The translations under genes and the position numbers were made by a program. Positions 36,686 to 47,595 of a stretch of 64,000 nt of DNA are shown piece by piece. Within the stretch, counting starts at the first letter, position 1. Each line of letters starts with the position of its first letter. Under the pieces are notes generated by a model. The model made no database searches, was not told the DNA's origin, and saw only the letters and a list, made by a program, of their open reading frames with translations. The stretch lies in assembly GCF_013283665.1 (NCBI RefSeq), contig NZ_JABEKU010000001.1, forward strand, positions 2,108,001-2,172,000, given 5' to 3'. The DNA comes from Ensifer sesbaniae. GTDB lineage: Bacteria; Pseudomonadota; Alphaproteobacteria; Rhizobiales; Rhizobiaceae.

Positions 36686-38551
36686 CTACTCCGCCGCTTC
36701 GTCGCGGGCGAGGAATCCGCCCGATTGGCGCGACCAGAGCCCGGCGTAAAGCCCGCCGCGGGCGACGAGCTCCGCGTGGGTTCCCTCCTCGACGATCCGC
36801 CCCTTGTCCATGACGACGAGCCGGTCGAGCGCCGCAATCGTCGAAAGCCGGTGCGCGATCGCGAGCACGGTCTTGCCCTGCATCAACCGGTCGAGGTTGG
36901 ACTGGATCGCCGCCTCGACTTCTGAATCGAGCGCCGACGTCGCCTCGTCGAGCACGAGGATCGGCGCGTCCTTCAGCATCACCCGGGCAATGGCGATGCG
37001 CTGGCGCTGACCGCCGGAAAGCTTGACGCCACGCTCGCCGACATGGGCATCGAACCCCTTGCGGCCGCGCTGGTCCTGCAGGCCGAGAATGAAGTCGTGG
37101 GCCTCGGCCTTGCGCGCGGCGGCAATCAGTTGCTCCTCGCTCGCATCCGGCCGTCCGAACAGGATGTTGTCGCGGATCGAGCGGTGCAGCAGCGAGGTGT
37201 CCTGGCTGACCATGCCGACCTGGGCACGCAGGGACTCCTGCTTGACCGCTGCGATATCCTGCCCATCGATCAGGATCCGCCCGCCCTCGAGGTCGTAGAA
37301 GCGCAGCAGCAGATTGACCAGGGTCGACTTTCCGGCGCCGGAGCGCCCGACGATACCCACCTTCTCACCCGGACGGACGGTCAGCGAAAAATCGTCGATG
37401 ACGCGCTCACCCTTGCCGTAGTGGAAGCGCACGTGTTCGAAGCGGATCTCCGGCCGGCTGACGGCAAGCTCCGCGGCACCGGGCCGGTCGACGAGACCGA
37501 TCGGCTGCGACACGAGTTCGGCCGAGTTCTGGATCGTGCCGATGTTGCGCATGATCGCATTGAACTGGGTCATCATGCGGCCGAGCAGCATGTTGAGCCG
37601 GAGCACCAGCGCCAGCGTGAAGGCGACGGCGCCGGAACTGATCGCGCCGCCGAGCCAAAGGTGGATCGAATAGACGGCGATGGCCGTGATCATCAGGCCG
37701 GAAAGCAGCGCCAGCGACGCGCGCACCGCCGTCAGCAGCCGCGTGAACGGAATGACCGCTCCCTGGAACCGGTCGAAGCCGGAGCGGATATAGCGATCGT
37801 TCTCCTCGTCGCGACCGAAGAGCTTCAGCGTCTGGATGTTGGAATAGGCATCGACCATGCGGCCATTCAGCATCGATGCCATTTCGGCCGTGTCACGGGC
37901 ATGTTTGCGGATGCGCGGAACGAAGTAGCGTGCAAGCGACAGGAAGACGACGATCCAGAAGGCGACCATCGCCGCAAGACGCCAGTCGAGCTGCGCCACC
38001 AGCGCCATGGTGGAGGCGGTGTAGATGACGATGAACCAGACGACTTGCAGGAGCGAGACGATGAGATCGCTCGTCGCCTGGGCGCCGGCCCAGACCTTGG
38101 TGACGATGCGGCCGGAGAAATCGTTCTGGAAGAAGGTGAGCGACTGGCGCGCAACATGCACATAGGACTGCCAGCGCACCAGGTTGAGAAAGCCGGTGAT
38201 GATCGACTGCTCTTCGACGAGCGCGGCCAGCGACACCGCGACAAAGCGGAACACCATGACCGTCAGCAGCATGAACAGGAGTTCCGGCCCGTTGGCGGCG
38301 ATCAGGCCGCTCCAGCCGGCCTCGGGCTTCACCGTGTCGAGAACGTCGACGAGCCGCCCGACGAAATAGAACAGGCCGGCTTCGAGCATGGCGACGAGAC
38401 CGCCGAGCACCGCCATGGCAAGGAACGGCCCCTTCGCCTGGCGGGCATAGAACCAGGCGAAACCCCAGAGCGATTTGGGCGGCTGCAGGCGCTCGCGCGG
38501 CGCGAAGGGCTTGATCCAGTTCTCGAAAAGGCTGACGATGGCGCTGAGCAT
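36686..38551 (-). CDS. ABC exporter half-transporter (second of a pair)
   Basis: 621 residues. Six transmembrane helices fill about residues 35-340. The ATPase follows with Walker A GRSGAGKST, signature LSGGQRQRIAIARV and Walker B ILVLDEATSALDSE. It is built like MsbA/LmrA-type exporters. Its partner gene starts 1.98 kb upstream and ends 121 bases before it; both end in the same SRQSGGF tail, so they may form a heterodimer. The substrate (drug, lipid or peptide) is not known. Start ATG at 38551 (MLSAIVSLFENW) fits the family; the upstream frame is not conserved-looking. Confidence 0.92.
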   Translation of the reverse strand: MLSAIVSLFENWIKPFAPRERLQPPKSLWGFAWFYARQAKGPFLAMAVLGGLVAMLEAGLFYFVGRLVDVLDTVKPEAGWSGLIAANGPELLFMLLTVMVFRFVAVSLAALVEEQSIITGFLNLVRWQSYVHVARQSLTFFQNDFSGRIVTKVWAGAQATSDLIVSLLQVVWFIVIYTASTMALVAQLDWRLAAMVAFWIVVFLSLARYFVPRIRKHARDTAEMASMLNGRMVDAYSNIQTLKLFGRDEENDRYIRSGFDRFQGAVIPFTRLLTAVRASLALLSGLMITAIAVYSIHLWLGGAISSGAVAFTLALVLRLNMLLGRMMTQFNAIMRNIGTIQNSAELVSQPIGLVDRPGAAELAVSRPEIRFEHVRFHYGKGERVIDDFSLTVRPGEKVGIVGRSGAGKSTLVNLLLRFYDLEGGRILIDGQDIAAVKQESLRAQVGMVSQDTSLLHRSIRDNILFGRPDASEEQLIAAARKAEAHDFILGLQDQRGRKGFDAHVGERGVKLSGGQRQRIAIARVMLKDAPILVLDEATSALDSEVEAAIQSNLDRLMQGKTVLAIAHRLSTIAALDRLVVMDKGRIVEEGTHAELVARGGLYAGLWSRQSGGFLARDEAAE

Positions 38552-38672
38552 TGTTCCGATATAGGCGGTTCGGCGGCAACAGCAATCGGTTTTGACGCAA
38601 TTGCTGATTACAAATACGTAACGGCCAGGACCGCAGCCCGCCGCTCTTTCGAACGATGGGCCGATGGGTATC

Positions 38673-40526
<1,854 letters not shown>

Positions 40527-40934
40527 TGCATTGCTCCTTCAGAGTATTTTGAAGGAAAGCGGGTTTCCCCGCGTTCTTAGGATGAAAAAGCCAGTCCGGA
40601 AATGCAGCCCGAAAGAGGGCTTCGTCTTCCGGAGTCCCGGAAGCGCGTCGATCTCGCAAAAGATAGGTCGCGGAACCGGTCAGGCCAAACGGTGGCCCAC
40701 TACTCCTGGAAGGCGTGTCAACATCAATACATTCATGTTTGCCTCCGTCGGTTCGCGTTGAAGAGGTCTGATCTCTACCCCTATTCGCGCCGGCATGCCA
40801 GATTGTCGCAGGCTGTTTCTTGCACAATATTTCATCGTTCGCGTATCTGTTGCCGTTTCGGCACAGATTAGCGCCGGCAAAATCAGCGACCGCAAAAGCA
40901 AGCAGTGGCGGACCTTTCGCAGCGGAGAACAGGG
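40527..40934. other. Spacer between the ABC pair and the GNAT gene
   Basis: 408 bases. Apart from a short stem (CGGG with CCCG near 40560-40573) nothing is supported. Open frames across it show no family features. Both neighbouring genes point away, so promoters for both are expected. Confidence 0.55.
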
Positions 40935-41507
40935 ATGAACGCTTCATCGGATACGCCTCCTGACCTTCAAGGTGTCGGCTTTGTGCTTCGGCGCCCTCGT
41001 GACGGTGATGTGGATGCGCGCCTGAGGCTCGGCCGCGATCCGGAAATCTACCGGATGTTCGGTGCGGGCAGGTCGTTCCCCGGCCTCTTCGGTCACGGCG
41101 AAGCAGCCGCCTGGATCGCACGGATCGCGGCACACCCGGCCGCCTGGATCATCGACCAGGACGGCCTTGTCGGTGAAGTCAGGCTCGACAACATCAATCA
41201 CGCTGATCGACGCGCGAGCTTCGCCATCGGCATTTTCGATCCGGGGCGCCTTGGCAAGGGTCTTGGCACTGCGGTCACCAAGCGGGTATTGGCCTATGCC
41301 TTCGATGAACTTGCCCTTCATCGGGTCTCGCTGAGGGTTCTCGCCTTCAACGAGCGGGCGATCGCCGCCTATCTCAAGTCCGGATTCTCGATCGAGGGTC
41401 GCGAACGCGAGTCGGCGCTGATCGACGGTGAATGGCACGACGACATCATGATGGGCATCCTGGCTGCGGAGTTTGATGCGCGGCACGATGCCCCCGAGAA
41501 CGAGTGA
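40935..41507 (+). CDS. GNAT N-acetyltransferase (RimJ/RimL-like)
   Basis: 190 residues. The acetyl-CoA-binding pattern is visible in FAIGIFDPGRLGKGLGTAVTK (only partly quoted motif: G-x-x-G-x-G), and in ALHRVSLRVLAFNERAIAAY with the LKSGF turn. The layout resembles enzymes that acetylate protein N-termini or amino-group substrates; the substrate is unknown. A GGAG precedes the ATG. trmL starts six bases past the stop, so the two form an operon. Confidence 0.88.
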   Translation: MNASSDTPPDLQGVGFVLRRPRDGDVDARLRLGRDPEIYRMFGAGRSFPGLFGHGEAAAWIARIAAHPAAWIIDQDGLVGEVRLDNINHADRRASFAIGIFDPGRLGKGLGTAVTKRVLAYAFDELALHRVSLRVLAFNERAIAAYLKSGFSIEGRERESALIDGEWHDDIMMGILAAEFDARHDAPENE

Positions 41508-41513
41508 CTTGAC

Positions 41514-41975
41514 GTGAGCAATCTGCGCATCGCCCTCTACCAGCCCGACATTCCCGGCAATACCGGCACGATCCTGCGTCTCGCCGCCTGCCTTGGGCTT
41601 TCCGTCGACGTGATCGAGCCGGCCGGTTTCGACCTTTCCGATCGAAACCTGAAGCGCGCCGGAATGGACTATATCGCTTCGGTCGCACTCACCCGCCATG
41701 TCAACTGGGAGCGGTTCGAGGCGTGGCGAGCGGAAAGCGGCCGAAGGCTCGTGCTTGCCTCGACCAAGGCCGCCCTGCCCTATACGCGCTTCGCGTTCCG
41801 TCCCGACGACATCCTGCTCTTTGGCCGGGAAAGCGCCGGCGTGCCGGACCACGTGCACGAGTGTGCCGACGGCCGCGTGCTCATTCCGATGGCCGAGGGC
41901 CAGCGCTCGCTGAACATCGCGATCTCCGCGGCGATGATTGCCGGCGAAGCGATCCGGCAGGTCTCTCCAGCCTGA
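41514..41975 (+). CDS. trmL: tRNA (cytidine34-2'-O)-methyltransferase
   Basis: 153 residues of the SPOUT (trefoil knot) fold. Conserved segments are LYQPDIPGNTGTILRLAAC, DYIASVALTRHVNW, LLFGRESAGVPDHVHE and IPMAEGQRSLNIAISAAM. TrmL methylates the wobble base of certain leucine tRNAs. The start is GTG at 41514, giving MSNLRIALYQPDIPG. It follows the GNAT gene by six bases. Confidence 0.95.
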   Translation: MSNLRIALYQPDIPGNTGTILRLAACLGLSVDVIEPAGFDLSDRNLKRAGMDYIASVALTRHVNWERFEAWRAESGRRLVLASTKAALPYTRFAFRPDDILLFGRESAGVPDHVHECADGRVLIPMAEGQRSLNIAISAAMIAGEAIRQVSPA

Positions 41976-42060
41976 CGGCGTAAGCATCGCTGCCTCCCTG
42001 GCTATCGGCGTCCGGCGGGCGCCGCTGAAGCGGTACCTCCCACCGTGGATGATCGGCGCA

Positions 42061-42636
42061 TTACGCCGCCACTTCGTTGTACGGTGCGCGCTTGCGCGCC
42101 TGTTTCAGAACACGCGCCCACCAGGTCAGCCGGTCCATCATCAGGAACAGCGGCGCGCGCAGTTCCTCGGGCTTGTAGAGGTTGCCGGCGGCGTCGAACT
42201 TCGACCAGGCCTTGGCGAGCGCGATCCCATCGCGCAGCGTCACCGTATGCAACTCGCCGAAAACCTGGCGCAACTGCTCGACGGCGCGAATGCCACCCGA
42301 GGCCCCGCCATAGGAGACGAAGGAGACCGGCTTGGCGTGCCAGGGCTCGTAGACCGAATCGATCAGCTCCTTCAGCGCAGCCGGGTAACCGTGATTGTAT
42401 TCGGGCGTGACGATGATGAAGGCGTCAGCCTCGGCGATCTTGCGTTCGAGCCACTCGCCCGGATTGACCGCGGCACCCAGGCCGCGCGAGGTTCTCAACC
42501 GCGCCGGGTCGATGATCGTCAAGCTAAAGGTCTCGGAATCCGAAAGCTCGCGGATCAGCCAGTTGGCGACCGTATCGCAGAAGCGACCCTGGCGCGCACT
42601 GCCATAGATCACGGCGAGGGTCATTTTCTCAGTCAT
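42061..42636 (-). CDS. NAD(P)H-dependent FMN reductase
   Basis: 191 residues of the flavodoxin-like fold. IYGSARQGRFCDTVANW carries the phosphate-binding loop, and VTPEYNHGYPAALKELIDS is the family motif. These enzymes reduce flavins or quinones and help against redox-cycling drugs. It is divergent from soxR and carries a MerR-type promoter with a SoxR-like operator, so it is probably the direct SoxR target. CAGGAG precedes the ATG at 42636. Confidence 0.93.
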   Translation of the reverse strand: MTEKMTLAVIYGSARQGRFCDTVANWLIRELSDSETFSLTIIDPARLRTSRGLGAAVNPGEWLERKIAEADAFIIVTPEYNHGYPAALKELIDSVYEPWHAKPVSFVSYGGASGGIRAVEQLRQVFGELHTVTLRDGIALAKAWSKFDAAGNLYKPEELRAPLFLMMDRLTWWARVLKQARKRAPYNEVAA

Positions 42637-42673
42637 GGGGTCTGGCTCCTGTTGCCTGGATCATGGAGCCAAT

Positions 42674-42704
42674 GCTATAAAACCTCAACAATAGTTTAGG
42701 TCAA
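42674..42704 (-). promoter_or_regulatory. SoxR-regulated promoter of the FMN reductase
   Basis: On the minus strand -35 TTGACC (42704-42699) and -10 TATAGC (42679-42674) are 19 bp apart, the long spacer typical of MerR-family promoters. The dyad ACCTCAACAATAGTTTAGGT (42682-42701) overlaps the spacer. It matches the SoxR box ACCTCAA-N6-TTGAGGT with one mismatch in the right arm. Confidence 0.78.
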
Positions 42705-42712
42705 TAGCCATC

Positions 42713-43183
42713 ATGACAATTGTGAAGAGCAGCGAATTGCGCCGCGAACTGACGGTCGGCGAAGTGGCGGAACGCAGCGGCGTCGCCGTCTCCACCTTGC
42801 ATTTCTACGAGGCCAAGGGCCTGATCCGCAGCAACCGCACCCGCGGCAATCAGCGCCGTTATCCGCGCAGCGTGCTCCGGCGCGTCGCGGTGATCAAGGT
42901 GGCGCAGCGCACCGGCATCCCCCTGTCGGAGATCCAGGACGCCTTGTCGGTTCTACCGGACGATCGTCCGCTGACGGTGGAAGATTGGGGCAGATTGTCC
43001 GAAAATTGGCGCGAACAGCTGAACGAACGCATTGCCAGCCTGATGGCCCTGCGCGATCACCTGACGGGCTGCATCGGCTGCGGCTGCCTGTCGCTGCGTG
43101 AATGCCCGCTGCGCAACCCGCACGACGTGCTGTCGATGGAAGGCGCCGGACCACGCCTGATGGATGAAGACGGCCACGGTTGA
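42713..43183 (+). CDS. soxR: Redox-sensing MerR-family activator SoxR
   Basis: 156 residues. An N-terminal MerR winged helix ([20 protein letters not shown]) is followed by a dimerisation helix and the [2Fe-2S] cluster motif. Cys120, Cys123, Cys125 and Cys131 have the SoxR spacing C-x2-C-x-C-x5-C in [12 protein letters not shown]. Oxidation of the cluster by redox-cycling compounds turns on the target promoter. The adjacent divergent FMN reductase is the likely target; no soxS is present, as usual outside enterics. Its ATG is 12 bp from the operator, so autoregulation is likely. Confidence 0.97.
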   Translation: MTIVKSSELRRELTVGEVAERSGVAVSTLHFYEAKGLIRSNRTRGNQRRYPRSVLRRVAVIKVAQRTGIPLSEIQDALSVLPDDRPLTVEDWGRLSENWREQLNERIASLMALRDHLTGCIGCGCLSLRECPLRNPHDVLSMEGAGPRLMDEDGHG

Positions 43184-43201
43184 GAGCGGGGCCGAACCCG
43201 G

Positions 43202-43462
43202 CTAATCCGCAGACGGCAGGCGGCGCATGGTAAACTCGATCTCGTCGCCCTCGAGCTGCCGCCAGCTTTCGACCTCGGTCCAATAGGCGGCCTTCGGCCA
43301 GGTATCGAACCATTCCCGTGCCTTCGCTCGGGCAGCGCTGCGATTGAGCCGAAAGGTCTCCCGCACGAAAAGGCTATCGCCTCGTGTCGGATTGTCCCGG
43401 CGATGCCGGGCGATCTGCCGTCGCAAACCATCGAGCGGCGGGCCTGCAGGTATTCTTGCCAT
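43202..43462 (-). CDS. Small conserved-looking protein of unknown function
   Basis: 86 residues, basic N-terminus, with an Arg/Trp-rich middle (SLFVRETFRLNRSAARAKAREW) and a C-terminal beta-like stretch (GDEIEFTMRRLPSAD). A GAGG lies 8 bases before the ATG and codon use fits the neighbours, which supports a real gene. It has no signal peptide or helices in the membrane. Convergent with soxR, 18 bases apart. No family recognised. Confidence 0.65.
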   Translation of the reverse strand: MARIPAGPPLDGLRRQIARHRRDNPTRGDSLFVRETFRLNRSAARAKAREWFDTWPKAAYWTEVESWRQLEGDEIEFTMRRLPSAD

Positions 43463-43770
43463 GGGCTATACCTCTAAGCGCTAAGATAGTGACGGCGCTT
43501 GAGCTTTGCCAGAGCTTTGTTCGGCGGCGGCCTTCGTCGTACAGCCAAACTGTCGCTGCATGTATTCCATAGATTGGCACCGACACGTGCACCAATCTTG
43601 ACCGTGATGGCGGCCCTCGCACGTCCTGGCAGACTCACGGCGCCGTGGTGCGACAGACCGCCCGAGGCGCTGGACCGGCGTTGCCATCGGCGCGAAAGTA
43701 TGAACTGTGGCGACTTCAATCGAATCGGCGGAATTTCATCGGGAAACCCGCCAACAGGACGCAATTTTCC
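43463..43770. other. Spacer before hemF
   Basis: About 308 bases between the small minus-strand gene and hemF. No anaerobox (TTGAT-N4-ATCAA) was found, although hemF encodes the oxygen-dependent enzyme. No other gene was recognised. Confidence 0.55.
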
Positions 43771-44682
43771 ATGGAACGACCGCAACTCCCCCCAGGCCTC
43801 CCTGCAGATATCGAAGAGAAGAAGGCGGAGGCGCGTGCGTGGTTCGAAGGGCTGCGCGACACCATCTGCGCTGCCTTCGAGGCGATCGAGGATGGACTGA
43901 CCGGTCCTCTCTCCGATCGTGCGCCCGGGCGTTTCGTTGCCAAGGACTGGAGCCGCGACGAAGGCAAGGGCGGCGGCGGCCGCATGTCGATGATGGAGGG
44001 CCGCGTCTTCGAAAAGGTCGGGGTCCACACCTCGACCGTCTATGGCGAGTTCTCGCCCGAGTTCCGCAGCCAGATCCCGGGTGCTGCGGAGGATCCTCGC
44101 TTCTGGGCCTCGGGCATTTCGCTGATCGCCCATCCCGTGAACCCCAACGTGCCCGCCGTGCATATGAACACGCGCATGGTGGTGACGACGAGCAACTGGT
44201 TTGGCGGCGGCGCGGACCTGACGCCGGTGCTCGACCGCCGCCGCGTCATGACCGACGCGGACACGCAACTCTTCCATCGCGCCATGGAAATCACGTGCAG
44301 CCGTCATCAGGTCGCCGACCACGCCAAGTTCAAGAAGTGGTGCGACGACTACTTCTTCCTGCCGCACCGCAACGAGCCGCGCGGCACCGGCGGCATCTTC
44401 TACGACTGGCTGCATTCGTCGGAGGAACAGGGCGGCTGGGATGCGGACTTTGCCTTCACCCGCGACGTCGGCAAGGCCTTTGCCCTCGTCTACCCCAAGA
44501 TCGTCCGCACCAACTTCAACATGCCCTGGACCGAAGAAGACCGGGACGAGCAGCTCGTGCGGCGCGGTCGCTATGTCGAGTTCAACCTGCTCTACGACCG
44601 CGGCACCATCTTCGGCCTGAAAACCGGCGGCAACGTCGAGTCGATCCTGTCGTCTCTGCCGCCTGTAGTGCGCTGGCCGTAA
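43771..44682 (+). CDS. hemF: Oxygen-dependent coproporphyrinogen III oxidase
   Basis: 303 residues with the family segments [53 protein letters not shown] and [16 protein letters not shown]. It turns coproporphyrinogen III into protoporphyrinogen IX with oxygen, a late haem step. ATG at 43771 ([15 protein letters not shown]) was chosen by family length; the ribosome site is weak. It stands alone. Confidence 0.96.
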   Translation: MERPQLPPGLPADIEEKKAEARAWFEGLRDTICAAFEAIEDGLTGPLSDRAPGRFVAKDWSRDEGKGGGGRMSMMEGRVFEKVGVHTSTVYGEFSPEFRSQIPGAAEDPRFWASGISLIAHPVNPNVPAVHMNTRMVVTTSNWFGGGADLTPVLDRRRVMTDADTQLFHRAMEITCSRHQVADHAKFKKWCDDYFFLPHRNEPRGTGGIFYDWLHSSEEQGGWDADFAFTRDVGKAFALVYPKIVRTNFNMPWTEEDRDEQLVRRGRYVEFNLLYDRGTIFGLKTGGNVESILSSLPPVVRWP

Positions 44683-44730
44683 AGGCAAGATTTGAGAGCG
44701 GTTCGCCACGCGCGATCGGCTCTCGCCGCG

Positions 44731-44907
44731 CTAACTGCAGATCCGCATCTTCTTCAGGATGACCCTGCCATAGGCGCCGTAGGTCTTCACGGTTTTGACG
44801 ACGCAGCTCTGCTTGGCGCCATAGCTGTAGTTTTCGGCCTGGGCCGGCATGCGCAAGGCAAGTGTCATCGCTATCGCCAGAGCCGTGGCGAAAAAAGAGC
44901 CGCGCAT
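44731..44907 (-). CDS. 58-residue secreted cysteine-pair protein
   Basis: A signal peptide (FFATALAIAMTLALRMPAQA) leads to a 36-residue mature part with two cysteines. It contains QSCVVKTVKTYGAYGRVILKK and ends KMRICS. Tyr-rich basic C-terminal motifs of this kind recur in rhizobial hypothetical proteins as I know them; the role is unknown. ATG at 44907 follows an AGGGG stretch. Longer in-frame starts upstream would bury the signal sequence. Confidence 0.65.
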   Translation of the reverse strand: MRGSFFATALAIAMTLALRMPAQAENYSYGAKQSCVVKTVKTYGAYGRVILKKMRICS

Positions 44908-45061
44908 CGAATGCGTCCCCTGCCTGCCGTTCGTGACCGCGACAGATCCCGTCGCTTGCAGAGACACATGGCACGGCTGAAAATTTCCCGCTGTTTCGGA
45001 TGAAACAGGCGAACAAAGCGTGACATCCGACGTTTCCCCTGCGTTGAGCAAGGTGGATGCG

Positions 45062-45334
45062 ATGATCTTCAAGAAGCGAACATTCTTCGGCGACGAGCCG
45101 GAACGGCAGGCTGCGGACAACCCGGCGGAGCTGGAGCGCCGCGTTGCCCATTTTCTGGCGGTGGCACCCGGTCTCGATGCCGCCGACATCACGGTGACCG
45201 CCAAGGGCAACACGATCATACTCGCTGGATTCGTGGCAACCGCGGCCGAAATTGCCCGCGCCGAAGAGGCGGCAAGGCGCATGCAAGGCGTTGCGGAAGT
45301 GATCAACCGGATCGAGACGGCCGGCGTGGAATAG
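45062..45334 (+). CDS. BON-domain protein
   Basis: 90 residues. After a short basic start (MIFKKRTFFGD) comes one BON-type module: LERRVAHFLAV, the DITVTAKGNTIILAG core strand pair and RAEEAARRMQGVAEVINRI. BON domains bind membrane lipids or act in osmotic shock proteins. AAGGTGG precedes the ATG at 45062; a GTG at 45020 is an alternative. It converges with the lipoprotein gene, six bases apart. Confidence 0.8.
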   Translation: MIFKKRTFFGDEPERQAADNPAELERRVAHFLAVAPGLDAADITVTAKGNTIILAGFVATAAEIARAEEAARRMQGVAEVINRIETAGVE

Positions 45335-45340
45335 AAGGCG

Positions 45341-45958
45341 TCAGATAGTACCCAGCGTCCAGCTGACGATCTCGGCGGAAACGCCGGCAAAGGCCTGGTC
45401 GATCGCCTTGATGAAGGCCGGATTGCCTGCGCCCTTGACGCCGGCCGTGGCGCGAAACGCCTTTTGCGCCCGCACCGTGCCGTTGCGGTCGTTGAGGATT
45501 TTCGCGAAGATTTCCACGACGGCCGTATCGGCACCCTCCGTCGAAACCTCGAAGGCGCGGATTTCGGTGATGATCTGATAGTCGATCGCCAGCCCCTGGC
45601 CCGGCTTGCCGACGCCGCCGATCTTGCCGGTGTCTTCGAAGGCTTGCACGAGCTTCGCCTGCACCAGCTTCGGCAGCCGGTCGCTCCATTGTGCCTTGGA
45701 GAGATATTGCAGCTCGGAAGCGGACAGACGGACGACGATCTGGTCGCCGTCGAGCGCCTTCAGCGCCGTCGGCTCCGGCACGAGGATCTGCTTGCCGGTT
45801 GACGCGCGTCCTTCGACAACGGGCGAAGCCGAAAGGCTGAAAGTGTCGTTGACGGCGGCACGCGTGCCGCATCCGGCAAGTCCGGCTGCCAGCATGAAAA
45901 TCAGGGCGGAGCGCCGCGCTCCCGCTACTCGCATACCAACCAGCCCCGGAAAATTCAT
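45341..45958 (-). CDS. Lipoprotein of an Mla-like lipid transport system (DUF330/PqiC-like)
   Basis: 205 residues. A signal with lipobox LAGC (cleaved before the Cys of AAGLAGCGTRAAV) anchors it in the membrane. The rest has the pattern of ABC-type transport auxiliary proteins (VVRLSASELQYLSKAQWSDRL, LAIDYQIITEIRAFEV). Such PqiC/MlaA-like partners help pass lipids in MCE systems. It is the last gene of the cluster, 87 bases after mlaD. The start is ATG at 45958; an ATG at 45934 would also keep the lipobox. Confidence 0.85.
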   Translation of the reverse strand: MNFPGLVGMRVAGARRSALIFMLAAGLAGCGTRAAVNDTFSLSASPVVEGRASTGKQILVPEPTALKALDGDQIVVRLSASELQYLSKAQWSDRLPKLVQAKLVQAFEDTGKIGGVGKPGQGLAIDYQIITEIRAFEVSTEGADTAVVEIFAKILNDRNGTVRAQKAFRATAGVKGAGNPAFIKAIDQAFAGVSAEIVSWTLGTI

Positions 45959-46045
45959 ACTGCCAATACCTTTGTCCCACACACCTTGGCGCGCCCTTGA
46001 TCGAAAGCACGCCGCCTGGCCCCACACCGCTCCTGCCGCCCCGAC

Positions 46046-47416
46046 TCAGCGCCGCGTGCGGCCATCATATTGTTTTACTGTTTCGCCGCCAAAAAGAAGA
46101 CGCTGCGGGTCCTTGTCGAAGGTAGAGATCGTGTTTTCCAGGCTCTGGACCGTGCGCCGCGTATCGGTGACGAGCGCCTCGACATCGCGCAAGCCCGAGC
46201 CCGAGAAGCGCCGAAGGTTTTCGGCGATCGGCCCGATCTGCGCGTTGAGATTGTTGGCAACCTTGCGGAAGGATTCGAGCGTCGCGCGCGCTTCGGCCGA
46301 AAGCGAAGGCGCATCCGCATCGCCGAGGAAACCATCGACCTTGACGAGAATGCTGTCGACGCGATTGGAGGCGTTGTTGAGCTTGCTCGCGAGCTCTGTG
46401 ACGTTGGTGATCGTGCGGTCGATGTCGGCCTGCCGCGCGGTAATCTTCGACGCGAACTGCGAGATGTCGGCGACGGTCCTGCGAGCATCGGCCGTCGCTG
46501 CGGTGATGTCGTTGACGACGAGTTCGATCTTGTTCTTGTCCACCGAGGCCACCAGCGTATCGACCCGCTCCAGCGTCTTCTGGGCGTTCTTGCCGAACTG
46601 ATCGTAGGTTTCGACCGTGCGCCGGAAGGCGGCAATCGTTTCGGATACGCCGCCTGAGGCCGCCTTCAGATCGTTGCTGATCTGCTCGACGTTGGAGACG
46701 ATGTGATCGATCTTCGCCGGATCGACGGACTTCACCAGGGACTCGGCGGACGCCAAGGTCGAATCGAGTTTCTTCGAAGCGGCACTCACCGAGCCGGAAA
46801 GTTCCGTCACGCTCTGCAGGAAGTCATCGATCGCGCCGGAATTGTTGGCGAGCGCCGTCGAAAACGTCTCCGCATTGCGGATCGTTTTCGTCAGCGGGCC
46901 GCGCACGTCGGTCACGAAGCCCTGGATGTCGGTGATCGCATTGTTGGCCCGGTCCATGATCTGGTCGGCGGTCGCCAGCAGGCTGGTGACGCTCGACTGA
47001 TCCGCAAGGATGCGCGCCTGCGTGCCCTTTTCGATCGCCGTCTTCAGGATGTTCTCGTCGCCCTTGCGGCCGCCGCTGAGTTCGATATAGGCGGCGCCCG
47101 TCAGCCCCTGCACTTCCAGCGTCGCCTTGGTCGATCTCATCACCGGCGCATCGACCGAAACTTCGGTAACGGCAATCGAATAGCGCGGATCATTGGCGTC
47201 GATCGCAAGATTGCGCACCGTACCAACGGCAATGCCGTTGAAGCGCACCGGCGAGCCGACGGAGAGGCCGTTCGCGGAACCCGGAATGTTGACCACCAGT
47301 TCGACCATCTCGCCGCTGCGCCCGTACTGCGACATCCAGTAGACGAAGCCGAAGGCGGCCGCGATCACGAACACCGTGAAGAAACCGACAATGGCGTAGT
47401 TCGCTTTCGTTTCCAT
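46046..47416 (-). CDS. mlaD: MCE-domain periplasmic lipid-binding protein
   Basis: 456 residues. One N-terminal transmembrane helix (YAIVGFFTVFVIAAAFGFVY) is followed by an MCE domain (about 35-120: VNIPGSANGLSVGSPVRFNG, VQGLTGAAYIEL). A long helical C-terminus with many Asn/Asp-rich heptads can form a coiled-coil tube. It holds phospholipid between the ABC core and the outer membrane. The tail is much longer than in the short E. coli MlaD, closer to other alphaproteobacterial MCE proteins. Confidence 0.92.
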   Translation of the reverse strand: METKANYAIVGFFTVFVIAAAFGFVYWMSQYGRSGEMVELVVNIPGSANGLSVGSPVRFNGIAVGTVRNLAIDANDPRYSIAVTEVSVDAPVMRSTKATLEVQGLTGAAYIELSGGRKGDENILKTAIEKGTQARILADQSSVTSLLATADQIMDRANNAITDIQGFVTDVRGPLTKTIRNAETFSTALANNSGAIDDFLQSVTELSGSVSAASKKLDSTLASAESLVKSVDPAKIDHIVSNVEQISNDLKAASGGVSETIAAFRRTVETYDQFGKNAQKTLERVDTLVASVDKNKIELVVNDITAATADARRTVADISQFASKITARQADIDRTITNVTELASKLNNASNRVDSILVKVDGFLGDADAPSLSAEARATLESFRKVANNLNAQIGPIAENLRRFSGSGLRDVEALVTDTRRTVQSLENTISTFDKDPQRLLFGGETVKQYDGRTRR

Positions 47417-47595
47417 TCGTACCGACTACCTTCGTGGCCGCTTCACCGGCTCTTCCTCCGATCTCGACGCCTTGGCGCCAAAACCGCATTCATTTCGAGC
47501 GCCGTGCGTTCAATGACGCACGAAGGACGCTCCAGCACTTCGTTTCAGGCGCATGTTCCGCATCAAGCCATTCGCTCGAGTGCGGCATGCTCCGG

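Noticed and set aside
43463-43770. FNR/FixK box before hemF
   Set aside because: The nearest sequence, TTGACCGTGATGG, lacks a matching right half-site.
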